Source: Gnetum montanum
Lineage: Eukaryota; Streptophyta; Gnetopsida; Gnetales; Gnetaceae
Reading direction: 5' to 3'
Assembly: GCA_015680685.1 (NCBI GenBank)
Contig: MNCI01004786.1
Coordinates: 305,363 to 369,362, forward strand
Length of the DNA: 64,000 nucleotides
The notes beneath the pieces are model-generated. The model made no database searches and was not told the origin of the DNA. It saw nothing but the letters and a program-made list of their open reading frames with translations. The translations under genes were made by a program, and so were the position numbers. Positions 33,444 through 45,753 of this stretch are shown here, in pieces. The stretch's first letter is position 1, and every line of letters starts with the position of its first letter.

Positions 33444-34006
33444 ATGCATGCACTCATGGCATTTATGGCATATTTCTGGTAGTTGTAGCAAAGCTCTTGC
33501 ATTTTATTTTCATGTAAGTTAGAATATTTCCCAAGTTCCTGTAGCAGGTGTGAGAAAGGTGTACAACTCTTTATTTGAGCGCTAATGTACCCAAGCTCAT
33601 TGGCATGACCGATAATAAAGAAGAGATTGTTGAGAATTCTTTGTAGCATTTGGATTTAATCACTTAAGCATTAAAAAATTTTCATATTTTAACGTTTAAA
33701 TAATTCCAAAATCTTTTATTGTTATTACTTTGCAGTTATTGTCCTTTTCATATTTATGAGAACCATAGGCACAACCATCTCAAACATATATCAGACACTT
33801 GGTAACCCAATGGCACTTAATGTCTGGTAACCCAACAGTGGTTAGGATATGCTCAGAATGTGCATGGAAGATGGGATCAGTTTCTTATGCTAGGGAGAGT
33901 TAAGCGATAGAGTAGAACTTACAAATTACACAACTTTCCATTTCCTACATTATAAGAATTAGACCTTTAAAGATAAAAGAAAAACTAATAAAAAATAATT
34001 TACCTC

Positions 34007-34166
34007 AATCTCACTCAACCATCGCTTTAGAATATCACAGGTGAGATTAGGAAGATAGCGACCATTCTAACTAAGGTTTTGCTGGCTAGAATTCGATGTA
34101 CGTAAGTGGTTGCAGTCTACGGAATTCAACCGAGTCACATGTGAATGCCCATGATTTGTATGGTTG
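34007..34166 (+). other. U5 hairpin with loop-to-terminus pairing (element I)
   Basis: Arms AATCTCAC and GTGAGATT differ from those of E, B and D but pair perfectly. Loop CAACCAT pairs with ATGGTTG (34160-34166). Confidence 0.6.
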
Positions 34167-34194
34167 GGCATAGGGGTACCTCACCACTCATCAT

Positions 34195-34212
34195 TAGCAC
34201 CATTGTCAGGGA
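34195..34212 (+). other. Primer-binding site, tRNA-Asp type (element I)
   Basis: It starts TAGCACCATTGTCAGGGA. Five differences from the tRNA-Asp site, all transitions of the G-to-A or C-to-T kind. Confidence 0.75.
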
Positions 34213-34358
34213 CTATTAATCTTAAATGTGCTATCTAGTCTTAGCAAGATCATCATTCAGTTCGTTAGAATGGACCTAAGATAGTGAAATCTACACACGC
34301 TAGGCAGCTTAAGTAAAAGAATAAGGCACACCACTTTAGTTGTTATCTAACATCAAGA

Positions 34359-36660
34359 ATGTCTTCTTCTCATAGGCGAGATGGATCCAACTCACTAGTG
34401 CCATAGGAATGTTGGGTAGTATACACACATCCAGATGAGTATATCCCCAACTTCACCTTTATCCTACATTAGGATGAGCATTTGCGATGGCGGGACATGG
34501 AGGGCAACATCATATTACCTCTTGATTGATCGATTTCTAGAATGCTACTTCAAACTCTTGCCAGACTAGGCATTCAGGACCATGGTGTGGAATACATAAT
34601 GGATAATCATGACTACCAAGACTATCGTCCAAATGAGGCATAATGTGCACAGGACCAACAACAGGTGGAATGTCATGAACACATAAAGGGGACACATTTT
34701 ACTAATCCTTTATTCTTGTAGGACCCACATGACGATGAGGAACCTATTTTTCACTATTCCCATTTGGCCAAACCTCCTCCAATGCATTAGATCATTCAAT
34801 CCATCATTCAAAGTAAATAATCAAGTGATCGAGAGCCCCAGGATGATGGGGGATCATGCAAGAAAGACCATGGAAAAGGGAAAGATGGACATGAAGATTA
34901 GGGTCATCATCAAAGTAAAGGAGGAGATCAACAACGGGGTGGTGGCAGTTCTTCTCCATCTTCTCATTCCACTTTTTCTTCACTAGGTTCTGACTCCAGT
35001 TGCAATCGTAGTAGGAAGGATCAGGGTGATGGTGATTGAAAATACCAATAAGATCACAAGGACTAATAGGGATGATGTGAGGAAAAGCGTGTCCAATCAT
35101 GTGAGCCTCACTGTCAAGAAAGGAGAGGCAGCCGAAATTCTCAAAGACATCGTGGCCATCAGTAGGACTATGACTTGGATGAACCACTACTAGCTACTCA
35201 CAGCATGCTTAAAATAGTTGAGACAGTTCAAATACCTAGTAGACACTTGAAAGATAGTCAAATCAAGTGCCTTGACATGAAAAACATCCCTAAATTTAAA
35301 TGGGGATATAATTGTGATCCATGGACTCACTTGCAAGCATTTCATGATGCTTGCACCTTGCAGAATATAGACAATGATTGGTAGAAACTGAAACTATTCC
35401 CCTGAACACTCATCAAGGAAGCAGAAAGCTAGTACCAGTTTTTAGAACCACAATTAATCAGGCACTGGAGTACGATGCTGAAAATCTTCAATGATAAATA
35501 CCAAACCTACTCCAAGGTGTCTAATTTGAGATTATAGATTCAAGGGTGGAAATAGGGTGGTCATGAACCCTTGGATGCAGCCATGGGTAGGTATTACTCA
35601 CTGTTACACCAATGCCCTAGTCATGGCTACTCTTCATGGGAACAGCTCTGCCATATCATAGATGGGATCCACTTTGAAATAAGAAAGACCCTTGGCGTTT
35701 ATGCTCAAGGGCGGCTATCTGAGTTAAGGGCCCATGAACTACAACGTCTAATTGAGAAGGTAGCCAAAGAAGAGGGGAAAGTAAGGAAAAAGGAAAGAAT
35801 AGAAGAATATAATCAGTACCCTTCCATCTGAAAGAAGGAGGTCTAATTTTGTGAAGATGAGGAGGAATCACCATTGGACACAGCGGTGAATTAGAAAACC
35901 TTGCCCATACAAAAATTTACTTTTGAAATTTTGGCCAAGGTTGACAAGATGTGGGATTCTTTGGATGAAAGGTTCCAAAGTGTCTAAAAATTACAGAGGA
36001 ATCCAAAGAGCGAAGTAATGATCAAGATCGACATAGGAGAAGAGAAGCTTTACATGCCTACCATAAAGGTAAGGGCAAAGTTGCTATGGTAGAATGGGTT
36101 GCAAACTCTGGCATAGAGGAGGATGATGGATGTGACATATGCTAGTACGAACATCCTAAGGGATGTTGTCTTGTGGTGTCACATTTACAAGAGTTTGGGG
36201 TGTATGCGTTGAATCCTTGCTTAGCAAAAATGCAAACAACCCAAAGATTACCTTATCCACAAGGCAATCCCTGGCAGTTCCACCAACAATAGGGATATTA
36301 TCCAATTGGAGTACCACCGCAACCTTATGAGTATTACCAGCAATGGCAGCATCCATAATCTTGGGGAATGCCACCTCTAAGGTAGTAGTACCCTTACCAG
36401 TAGCCAGATCCTTATGAGTACTATGTTCAGCAACCAGTCTCCTTGTGGGACTTTTCTAGTCATGCACTATTTCAAAATCATTACTACCCCCCAGAATACT
36501 TCCGAACATAGTCTCCATCACCTAGGGGGGAGAACCCACATCTATACTATCCCCTGTCACCTTCTCCTCCCATACCTACTCATCAACCCTCCACTCAGCT
36601 ACCTCCTGCTCCACTTATGTAGGGAGAAATACCACCATAGCCATAGCAATGTGATGCTAT
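34359..36660 (+). pseudogene. Gag (element I)
   Basis: ATG at 34359 (MSSSHRRDGSNS), then YTHPDEYIPNFTFILH, all in frame 3. The gag core in frame 3 (35175-35831) reads LDEPLLATHSMLKIVETVQI, LQAFHDACTLQNIDND, GRYYSLLHQCPSHGYSSWEQ and LSELRAHELQRLIEKVAKEE. The Cys-His motif near 36131-36175 is CDIC-stop-YEHPKGCC, CX2CX3HX3CC. A Pro/Tyr/Gln-rich stretch follows. Several TAG stops (for example at W and Q positions shared with B) inactivate it. Confidence 0.8.
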
Positions 36661-36839
36661 GAGGGCTGTCAACTTACAAATAACTTCTTAGCTGAGTGAA
36701 ATGGAATCAAAACCATGGAAACACCCCTTTTTTCTAGCCTAATATCCCAAACATATCTTCACATTCACTTATGGCCAATGCCTCTGAACCTCCAATCACC
36801 TCCACTGTTTAACCCTTCGAGCAACCTTCAAGCCAAACA

Positions 36840-37470
36840 CCCCCCAAAGTACAAACTGTCATGCTAACACATGCTATGATAGACTAGATAAAGGCAATTC
36901 ATCTTCCTCAAAAATTAACTAATCTGGGGAGTCCCCTCATATACCTTTAAGTGGTAGGAAATGAGCCATGCAAATCTCTCTTGGATTTGAGGTTATGCAT
37001 GAATTTTTTTTCACACAATATGTACAAGACTTGGAACCTGCCCCCAATGAAGAAAAGCAACATTCGGCTTAAGTTGACAGACCAATCCATAACTATTTCC
37101 TTAGGATTGGTAGAAGATTTTGTGACCATTGTTTGTGGGTGGTCCTATCCTGCTGACTTCCTAGTCATCCAGTTGATAATTGCAAGGGGAATTTTTCTAT
37201 CATAATGGGAAGAGCCTAGCTCAACATGGTGGATGCATGATTGGGACTCCAAGATCTTTCCCTTGAAATTTCAAAAGAAAATCCTTTTGGAAAGATTGAG
37301 AAGAAGCACATCCCATGCATTGCGTACAGTGACTTCAAGTGCAACTGTGTGTAGCAACTTTGGTTCATTAAGAGAACATCCATTCAAGCATGCAATCAGT
37401 GTGTCAAAAAAGCCCAAGTTCAGTGATGTCTGTACGTTGCATCCACTAATCAAGAAGGCACCTAGTGGCT
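36840..37470 (+). pseudogene. Protease remnant (element I)
   Basis: Frame 3 at 36951-37205 reads VGNEPCKSLLDLRLCMNFFS, MYKTWNLPPMKKSNI, DQSITISLGLVEDF and CGWSYPADFLVIQL. The active-site triplet D-S-G has become D-L-R. A frameshift near 37170 breaks the flap-to-GRAWL segment. Confidence 0.75.
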
Positions 37471-37612
37471 GACCGCTGACCCTGATAGTAGCACTCTATG
37501 CATGGAATCATCTGAGGGCCTTGTATGTGCCTATATGGAAAGCATGGATGAATTGGAAAAAGTCTATTAACAAGTCTCCACTATTGATGAAAATGATGAT
37601 TAGGGAAAGCTA

Positions 37613-39140
37613 TAGATCCCTAAAATATTTAGACAAGAGCCCCTGGAATTGAAACCATTACCAGCCAATCTGGAGTATGCATTCCTGCGGAATGGTAAGC
37701 CGGTAATCATCAATGCCACTCTTGCTCCTGAACAAAAGAAGAGATTGCTAAAGATGGTGAACAAATGGGTGGCTACTTTTGGATGGTCATATCCTAAACT
37801 AATAAGAGTTGACCCTAGGGTATGCCAATATCATATCTATATCGACCCCTCCATGAAGCCATAACGACAACCGCAAAGACGATTGAACCCCAAACTAAAG
37901 TAAATCATTAAAGATGAAATTGAACAATTGCTAAAAGTAGGGTTCATATATTCCATTGTAGATAGTGAATGGGTCAACCCACTCATTATAGTGCCAAAGA
38001 AGGATGGAAAATGGAGAGTCTGTATAGATTTCCAACTACTAAATATGGCAACCTTTAAGGACCACTTCCCGCTTCCATTTGTGGATCAAGTGTTGGATAC
38101 CATTTTGGGGCATTGCTACTATAAATTTTTGGATGGTTACAATGGCTATAACAAAATCTAGATCACACGCAAGGATCAGGCCAAGACAACATTTACATGT
38201 TCTTAGGGGATTTTTGTATATAAGAAGATGTACTTTGGCCTATGCAATGCACCTGCAACATTCCAACGTCTTGTCCTCAGCATCTTTCAACAAAAAATTG
38301 GCAATGTAATAGAAGTTTTCATGGACGACTTCTCTACCTATGGAGCAACATTCAAATAAGCCTTGTACTGCCTTGAGCAAGTTTTAAAAAGATGTGTAAA
38401 AACAAATTTACAGCTCAACTGGTAAAAGAGTCACTTGATGGTCCAAGAGGACATTGTTCTAGGGCATCGAATTTTACAAGCATGGATTGATGTAGACCCT
38501 GAAAAAATCATAATCATCCAAGGAATCACCTATTAACCAAGCACTATAAAATATTTCTAGTCATTCCTTGGACACACTAGTTATTACCGATGCTTCATTA
38601 AGAATTTCTTGAAGATCGTCAAGCTGTTGGTGGAACTAACAAAGATGGATGCTCCGTTTGTCTGGACTAGGGAATGTAAGTCTGTATTCCAAAAAATAAA
38701 ATAGAAACTTGTAGAGACTCCAATTCTATAGGCACTCGATTAGTCTAAACCATTTCACATCATGATGGATGCATCTAATTATGCATTGGGAGCCATGCTC
38801 ACACAGTTGGATGACCAACAATGTCCATATTACATCCACTATGCAAGCCGAAGCATTGTGGGTGCTCAGCTCAATTACACCATCATCAAAAAGGAATTGA
38901 TGATGGTGGTGTTCACCTTGGAAAAGTTCTAACACTATGTGCTCAGATACAAGGTGTTTGTACATACTGACCACAGTGCCATCTGGTTCCTTATGAACAA
39001 ACCAATGGTAAGTCCCCGTATCATATGATGGCTTGTGATCCTTTAGGAATTCAACCTTACTATGGTGGAAAAAAAGGGAATTGAGAATGTATTTTTTGAT
39101 CACTTATCTCAATTACAATGGGACAACATAGAGGAGGAGG
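37613..39140 (+). pseudogene. Reverse transcriptase and RNase H (element I)
   Basis: Frame 2 is kept from MKPLPANLEYAFLRNGKPVI through RT to RNase H. RT has VDSEWVNPLIIVPKKDGKWR, LLNMATFKDHFPLPFVDQVL, FGLCNAPATFQRLVLSIF and FMDD (38318-38329). RNase H has FHIMMDASNYALGAML, LNYTIIKKELMMVVFTLEKF, VHTDHSAIWFLM and FFDHLSQL. There are about a dozen stops, most of them TAG, and no frameshift up to the RNase H end. Catalytic RT and the first RNase H Asp are kept, so inactivation here is almost only by nonsense. Confidence 0.85.
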
Positions 39141-39299
39141 ATCCACTCTTCAACCAATTTCAAAATGAACTCTCTTCACTGGAGCAATTGCCAAGGAAAC
39201 ACCCATAGGATCAACTTGGTTTAGCAACATCTTTACTTATCTCTTAACACAAGAATTTCCAAAGAAGTGGGATCATCAGAAGAAGCAACAGTTTCTTTA

Positions 39300-40563
39300 T
39301 AAGGCCAAGCACTTCATGGAAATCAACAGACACCTTTACAAGGTGTGTGCAGATGACTTGGTTCGATTGTGCATCCCTAATGAGGATAAACTACACGTCC
39401 TTCAAGATGCTCATGAGGGCCCTTATGGGGGTCACTATGCTGGATGATGCATGACCATTAAAATCCTACTTGTAGGATATTACTAGCCTACACTCTTTAG
39501 AGATGCTCAATGGTTCGTTCGCCCCTACGAATGATGTTAGAGAGATGGTGAGATGACAACATGAATGGAGGGACCTCAACAGTGGATCCAGCCACTAGAA
39601 CCCTTCGATATTTGGGGCATCAACTTCATAGGTCCTATCACACCCATGTCCAATGGGAAGGCATATATCATCATTGAAGTAGACTACTATACCAAGTGGG
39701 CAGAGGCGGCAGCTGTCACCGATTGTTTCTCAATCACAACCGCACAGTTTATCCAACAATAAATTGTGAATAGGTTTGGGGTACCACATGCACTCATTTT
39801 GAATAATGGCGCTTACTTCACAAGCAAAAATTTTCATAAACTCATGCAACACTTGGCAGTTGAACATAAATTTACAGCACCCTATCACCCCTAAGCCAAT
39901 GGGTAAGCTAAAGTCACAAATAGAAAGATTACAAAGATCCTAACTAGGACTGTTAGCAAATATAGGAGGGATTGGAGCATAAAACTTAATGACATCCTCT
40001 GGGCCTATCGCTCAACGTGGAAACTTCCTATAGGCTACTCTCCTTATGAGTTAGTGTATAGGAAATTACCAAAACTACCAATTCAAGCAGAACTCCGAAC
40101 ACTATCTACCGCTAGTGACTTGGATCTTGACCTATCACTAGCACAACGAGAACGACTCATCAACTTGAATGTGCTAGATGAGAATCGACTAGTAGCCCAA
40201 TCATCAAATGAAATACACAAGGCATATAGTAAAAAATGTCATGATCTTAGGATTCGAAAGGTAACTACTCCATGGAGATAAGGTACTCTACTAGAACCCC
40301 ACACATGTACAACAAGGTACTAAGTTTCAAACATTGTAGAAGGGACCTTATATTGTTTCTGAAACCTTTTCATCTGAGGCCCTACTTATACACAAACCTG
40401 AGGATCCCACGAAAACATAATTAGTTAATATGCAACAATTAAAACCCTTCCATGAACTCCACCAAACCAATGTCACTTCCCTCTTGTCACAAAGTCAGCC
40501 TCGTTCCATTTTTTGTGTCTCCTCCTCCCAACTTAGTTATGGGGCAGATCATCATCCATGCTA
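39300..40563 (+). pseudogene. Integrase (element I)
   Basis: Zinc-binding part LQDAHEGPYGGHYAG is followed by a region where the two Cys are lost. The core reads GINFIGPITPMSNGKAYIII, VDYYTKWAEAAAV, then LNNGAYF (Asp to Asn) and ANG-stop-AKVTN (Glu to Lys). Two of three catalytic acids are gone by G-to-A type changes. LPIGYSPYELVYRKLPKLPI is intact. The frame is lost near 40265, so the GPY/F part is only visible in another frame. Confidence 0.85.
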
Positions 40564-41160
40564 ACAACCTCTACTGGCTCCTCAATTGTTTTTGAAAGTT
40601 TTTGTTTTATACCTTTTTATTTTACAACATCATTTGTACATTTGACCATTCTTACTTACTTTTTATTTATTTATTTATTTATTTCTATATGTATATATGT
40701 ACTTATCCTTTAGTTGTTTTCTACTTCTCATTAATAAGTTGTCTTATTGTCATAGGATGTACTAGTGCAGTTGTTCCTCTTTGCAATGGTGCATATTATG
40801 GTCCATGTATTATATCTAGTTCTTGCCTTAGCATTTTTGTTCCAAGAAGTCATGTTATACTTTCATTTCATTTAACAGGAAGTGAGTTCACGTCATCCAC
40901 CCATCCTCCCACTCCATGGTTTTCCTTATTTTGGAAACATGCAATCCCTTTTCCATTAAAAAAAAATTTAATTAATTTGTGACCTATGTAGTTTCTAGAC
41001 TTGAGGAGGATCCAATTGTTTGAATAGGGTGTGACTTCAAGGGGAATGGAACATTCTTTGTACTTTTCTATTCCCTTGTCTATGAGAGTGTCCTCACGAA
41101 CTTCTTACTACTCCAATATCCTCCCATAACAGGAAGTTCATTGGAAATTTGTCTTTGCAT

Positions 41161-41322
41161 GGTGTGGTCCTCATCATTCATTAAAAAAAACAAAAAAAAA
41201 TGAGGATTCAAAGTACACCCCTTGGACCAAATGCATGCGAAAATGCATGGGTCTTTACATGGTGTGGTTCCCATAAAAAAAAGAGAAACAAAAAAAAAAC
41301 ACATGGGAATTTAAAGCACACC
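41161..41322 (+). other. Two tandem covarying hairpins (element I)
   Basis: Copy 1 pairs GGTGTG plus TCCTCAT (41161-41174) with ATGAGGA (41200-41206) plus TACACC (41214-41219). Copy 2 pairs GGTGTG plus TTCCCAT (41261-41274) with ATGGGAA (41303-41309) plus CACACC (41317-41322). Loops are poly(A)-rich. Against A and B (TTCTCAC/GTGAGAA) three base pairs have changed on both sides. Confidence 0.65.
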
Positions 41323-42357
41323 CCTTAGACCACTCTAACGGGCTACAAGCACTCGTTATGTGACTTCTTTTTTCCCCTCTAACTAAGACCCTTTTTCACT
41401 TCCTCTATCTTACTCATGTTGGAATGGTAGTTGTTGTGGGAGCATTCTTGTGCCTCAAGGGAATGGACTAAGTCTTTGAATGTTGCTACGATGTCACTGA
41501 GTGTGGCTGGTTTTGGGTTTGAACTGAGGATGGCTCCTATCGAGTCACTTAATCACACACTTCACAAGGGATTTCACATGAAAAACATTAGGAATTCCAT
41601 TTCACACTCCTTTCTCTTCGTCAATTACTTCCCATGACTCACCTCACTACTGATTTTATGTTTTGATCATCTATCATGCCTTGCTTGAACTTGTAAATTC
41701 TTCAACCAGTTCTCATGATGTGAGTATTAACTTGTGGTAACCATTAGTTAACTATGAGGCCCACAGATTCCTATGTTAATGATGTGCAATGGAAACTGAG
41801 GCTAATGCCTGCTATGGGGAGGACCCACTTGCATATCCTTTGGTCTCGATTGTTAATCTCCTTCCCCTTTGGTATAATTCATTGGTCATCTCCATTCTAC
41901 CCATCGCATGGCTCTTCACCTACAAAGTTTCATCTTATGACATTCTCCTACCTTCGACTCTTCTTTTGATGACAATCTTCCTTCCTCTTTCTATCGGATG
42001 GATGTCTAGTCTCTAAGTTCTTAAATCATCCCAACTTTGTGTTCCAATCCAAAGATTTGGGCTCTTACTTCATTAGTCAATGCAAGTTAACTAAGTTGAA
42101 TAACTACATCAACTAGGCCCCATATATGCATCACCCTGCATTTACGTAGCCTTGTTTATGCGGCCCCTTCGACGCATGACAAAAATACTATATATACCCA
42201 CGTTGTGCCTTCAAAAATTATCCATTTGTTCACAAAGAAAGGGGATTTTTTCCATTTTTCTCCGTCAAGTCTTCTTACTGAGCACATACCATTTCTACCA
42301 TGTGTCCCAATCCAATCATTATTTCACCCTTTTGCTACCATAGGTATGCTCTACATC

Positions 42358-42358
42358 N
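42358..42358. other. Assembly ambiguity (single N)
   Basis: TACATC is directly repeated on either side of the N, as if two reads or contigs were joined with an unresolved overlap. Confidence 0.6.
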
Positions 42359-42624
42359 TACATCGTGGGGGGTGAGGTCTATAATTATTATGATTATCAA
42401 AGACTTAACACCTCTTAGGGGATAGACAAGAAAAAAAACAACAAAACAACTATAAATTGCAACTCATTATATTTTATTGTTTTTTCTAACCCCTCAACTA
42501 CACTCCAGGGAACCTAATAAGATGCACGTGCCAATGTCATAGCTTGGCCAAAATGAGAAGGTATATTATTATCATTTTGAGCAACTTATACACATTTTAA
42601 TTCATGGTTATGCTATGACTATAG

Positions 42625-45590
42625 ATGGCACCTAAACTAAGGCATCCAAGGGGAGAAGGACCATCCCAACCAAGGGACAAGTGACCTAGAATGGGAAGAG
42701 GATGGGACACACGACCTCAAGAGCATGAGGGCTCACATGCAATTGGACCTCTCTGCGAAGGACCTAATGTGGATTTCTTTCATTAGATTCCTAAAGAGGA
42801 TTTCCTTGGTGAACAATTGCAAAGGGACAAGACTCTAGTGGTAGCACCATGACTTGATGTCACCCTAACCCAAGCTTGTATTGATGCTATTAAGCTAAGG
42901 GAGCTACAACAAATGGTCCTTCAGGAGCTAAACTTCAGACTATTTCTAGAAAATGCACTAGAAAAAGTTAAAACCCAACTACAAAAGTCTCCTATGTGGC
43001 CAATCATCACCTCCAAAGGTGAATGGTACCTAGGAGAAACTTATCTCTTCTAGATGAATTGGCAATCGGGGTCCAAAGTAAGAATCAAGGACATTCATGT
43101 ATCTTAAGCAATCGTGCAAGCTCTTGGGTTGCTTGATATTGGAGCTAATGTGGCAGAGATTTCAAAATAAGTAGATCCCAAGGTAAAAGGAGAGTGGATC
43201 AGACGATGCTATGGGATAGACCGTAAGGAGTTTGGCACACTAACCACCGAAGAGAGAGTCTACTCAAAAATTGTGTCTTACCAATTGAATCCAACAGTAA
43301 GATCCAATAAGATCACTACTTTCTCTGCTCATGCATGTGCCGCTCTAAGTGGGAAGTTCCCCATTAACCTTCCACAGTTACTTTTCCTTGAAATTGAAAA
43401 AAAGATTTGTTGAAAATGAACATGGAAGGTGGGCTCTACCCTTTCCCTACCTAATCAAGAAGTTGTGCAAATGGGCAAGGATAGCACGCTATGCTAATGA
43501 TACACTTCGTCATGCATTAATTTCCTTGTGATGCAAAAGAATGAAAGACAAGACTTATGCCACAACGCAGATAAGGGAAGAGTAGCAACTGCCTTCACCA
43601 CCAACACAAACAACAAGGTCAGGCTCTCCAATGATCGCAGAACACATACGTGAGATCCAACAATTGCTCTTGAGCTAGCAAGAGCAAGCAATAGGAACTT
43701 GCAGTGGACAAGCCCCTTCAGTGTACCGCTCTACAATGAGCCATCTTGAACAAGTGGCTCAATTTGTAAGTCTATTGGAGAGAGCAAGGCTGATGTTTTC
43801 TGCCACACAAACACAAGTGCCTACAAGAATGGATCCTAATGTATGAGAAGTAACAGTGTCCATCCAAAAACTATTTCCTAAAATTTTAGGAAATGTCACT
43901 ACTTTCTCAATGCACTTAGAGGACGAAGAGTGCGTGACTACCTAGTAATGCAACACTAGGGACAAGAGGTTGTGGTAGAAGTGGTTTCTGACATAATCGC
44001 TATGGCTCTTAATGCACCTATGATGCCTATACTATATGTACATGGACTTGGAGATGTATAGATGTCTACAGGAACTCAACATAGCAGAATCAATGCAACC
44101 CAACATGAAGAATTGTTGGACCGACTGGTGGAAACCAGGCAACTGCTTCTGGATGTTTTTGATATTCTAGACAACATCACTGCCACTCAATCAGAGCTAC
44201 TATCAGCAAGGGGCAAGTGCCTCATCTTGGAGGGGAAACTTGAAGTAGCCCAAGAAGATTATCAATGCTTAGCTATGGAAGTTTCCCAACTAAGGCCCAA
44301 ACTTGTTGATCCAACTCTCCTCAATTGTGAACTCACCAGGGATGAATCTTTTCAATAGCTTCAAACAAAAATTTAGACGATTGAGAATGACCGAGAGTTG
44401 GCAATCTTTGACNAAAAATTTAGACGATTGAGAATGACCGAGAGTTGGCAATCTTTGACAAGTCCTTAACAGATGTTCATTCATACCATCTAAATAAGGG
44501 CTTGGCAAAGGTTCACTAGGAGAATGTCAGGTTGACCATAGAGGTTTATCACCTATGCAATGTTGGTGATGAAAATCAATACATGAAGAATTTTATCCAT
44601 CAACAGCAAGAAGAGCTAGCCAAGGTAAACATTGATGTAAGGAGATTGACAACCAAAAATCATAATCTATCCATGGAATAAGTTCAAGCCTTGTGAGAAA
44701 AATCAACTATTGAAATCACCGCTTGGAAAAATGAGGCCCTTAAGTTTGAACGAGTATAAAATCATTATAGGGACCAAGTGGGATTATTGAAGGAAGTTAA
44801 TGAAAAAGAAATTCAAGTTGCAAAGGCTAAAATTAAGCAAGCACTCCAATAGCTTAGGGAAGGAGGCGAGGTGTGGCAACCCATCTTCAATGGATTGAAT
44901 ACCTAGAACCAGGCTGAGATCCATCTCAAAGAGCTACAAATTGAAGAGATGATGGAATACATGGGGTTAGCCAATCTCCATTATGCAAACCTGGCTATGC
45001 TAACAGCTAGAAGGTCATGGTCAAACCTATAGAAATAAGTGGCCACGTTATATTCTTTATACGAGGGCAAGTTCCAAGTGCATAAAGAGATAAAGCAAAA
45101 GCTAGAAATAGCCAATGCAGAACTTGAAGTTCTTTGCACCTGTTTTGAAGGATAACACATAGTTGCAAAGAACTTGGCCTAATGAATGAATGACTACCAG
45201 TAGTTGCAAACATCGATCTAAGCATTTGATATTGAACAAAAATAGTTCACTACTTGGTTTGTCAATTTGAAGGAACTCTTCCCTGCACTTCCATGTCCTT
45301 GGGATGTTACCATTCTAGCACACATTGGTGGAGCTGCCTGGACAGTGAACAATCTAGAAGCAAAGAGGATAAGATGAGGGAATTTTTGGAGGTTTTTTTA
45401 TTACCTTCAGAAGTTGCAGCAGCTATAGAACAACCATCATCAATGCCTCAACCATTGCGTGCACCAGAAGCTAGCGAAGGCCCATCAGAACCATCGCCAC
45501 TAGGAACTATGTGACCTTCTCCAACAACCTCAGCATTTTAGCAGGGTTGAGAATCTATGGCTATCAGGGTGTTCAATTTCATTGTCTATG
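42625..45590 (+). pseudogene. Extra ORF downstream of pol: plant-transposon-type domain plus coiled coil (element I)
   Basis: ATG at 42625 (MAPKLRHPRGEGPSQ) corresponds to F's MAPKRGA. Frame 1 runs through KGEWYLGETYLF, LTTEERVYSKIVSYQLNP, ITTFSAHACAALSGKFPINL to about 43397. There a one-base shift in an A run moves to frame 2 (VENEHGRWALPFPYLIKKLC). The latter half is coiled coil (LDRLVETRQLLLDVFDILDN, LSARGKCLILEGKLEVAQED) and ends near LPCPWDVTILAHIGG. It is the same protein family as F's ORF, so the ORF was present before the two element families split. Stops are mostly TAG and TAA. A 46-bp duplication around an N (44367-44459) is probably an assembly fault. Confidence 0.7.
44367..44459. 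other. Exact 46-bp duplication around an N (likely assembly artefact)
   Basis: 44367-44412 and 44414-44459 are identical and separated only by the N at 44413. In a region this decayed, an exact tandem copy at an N is best explained by an uncollapsed contig overlap. Confidence 0.75.
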
Positions 45591-45753
45591 AACACCGTAA
45601 TTTTGTAATTTTTTTGCTGTACAACGAGGCACTTAATATGTTAATAGAGTCAATGTGTATGTAAATGTGTTTTTTCATGTGTACCGTCAATAACTTCATA
45701 CCTTCCAAATTGTAATAAAGTTGAGGATTATTTTTCACTTAGTCATGGGGGTA

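Larger units (their letters stand above)
33315..34193 (+). repeat. 5' LTR of element I
   Basis: It starts TGATGAAGTGTTTAG and ends CCACTCATCA. U3 has GTCGAC and the inverted repeat GCATTAAC/GTTAATGC. TATAAAT is at 33437-33443. The U5 hairpin arms are AATCTCAC (34007-34014) and GTGAGATT (34041-34048), with loop CAACCAT (34016-34022) complementary to ATGGTTG (34160-34166). Confidence 0.92.
40564..42624 (+). other. Non-coding stretch before extra ORF (element I), with possible internal promoter
   Basis: It carries two hairpins (next entry) and then a block resembling I's own U3. GCATTTAC (42138-42145) and GTTTATGC (42154-42161) have the same 8-bp spacing as the U3 inverted repeat, CTTCGACGCAT matches U3 ATCGACGCAT, and TATATATA lies at about 42189. 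CATAGGTATGC near 42340 and GACTATAG just before the ATG at 42625 could be intron borders. One N is at 42358 between two TACATC copies. Confidence 0.5.
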
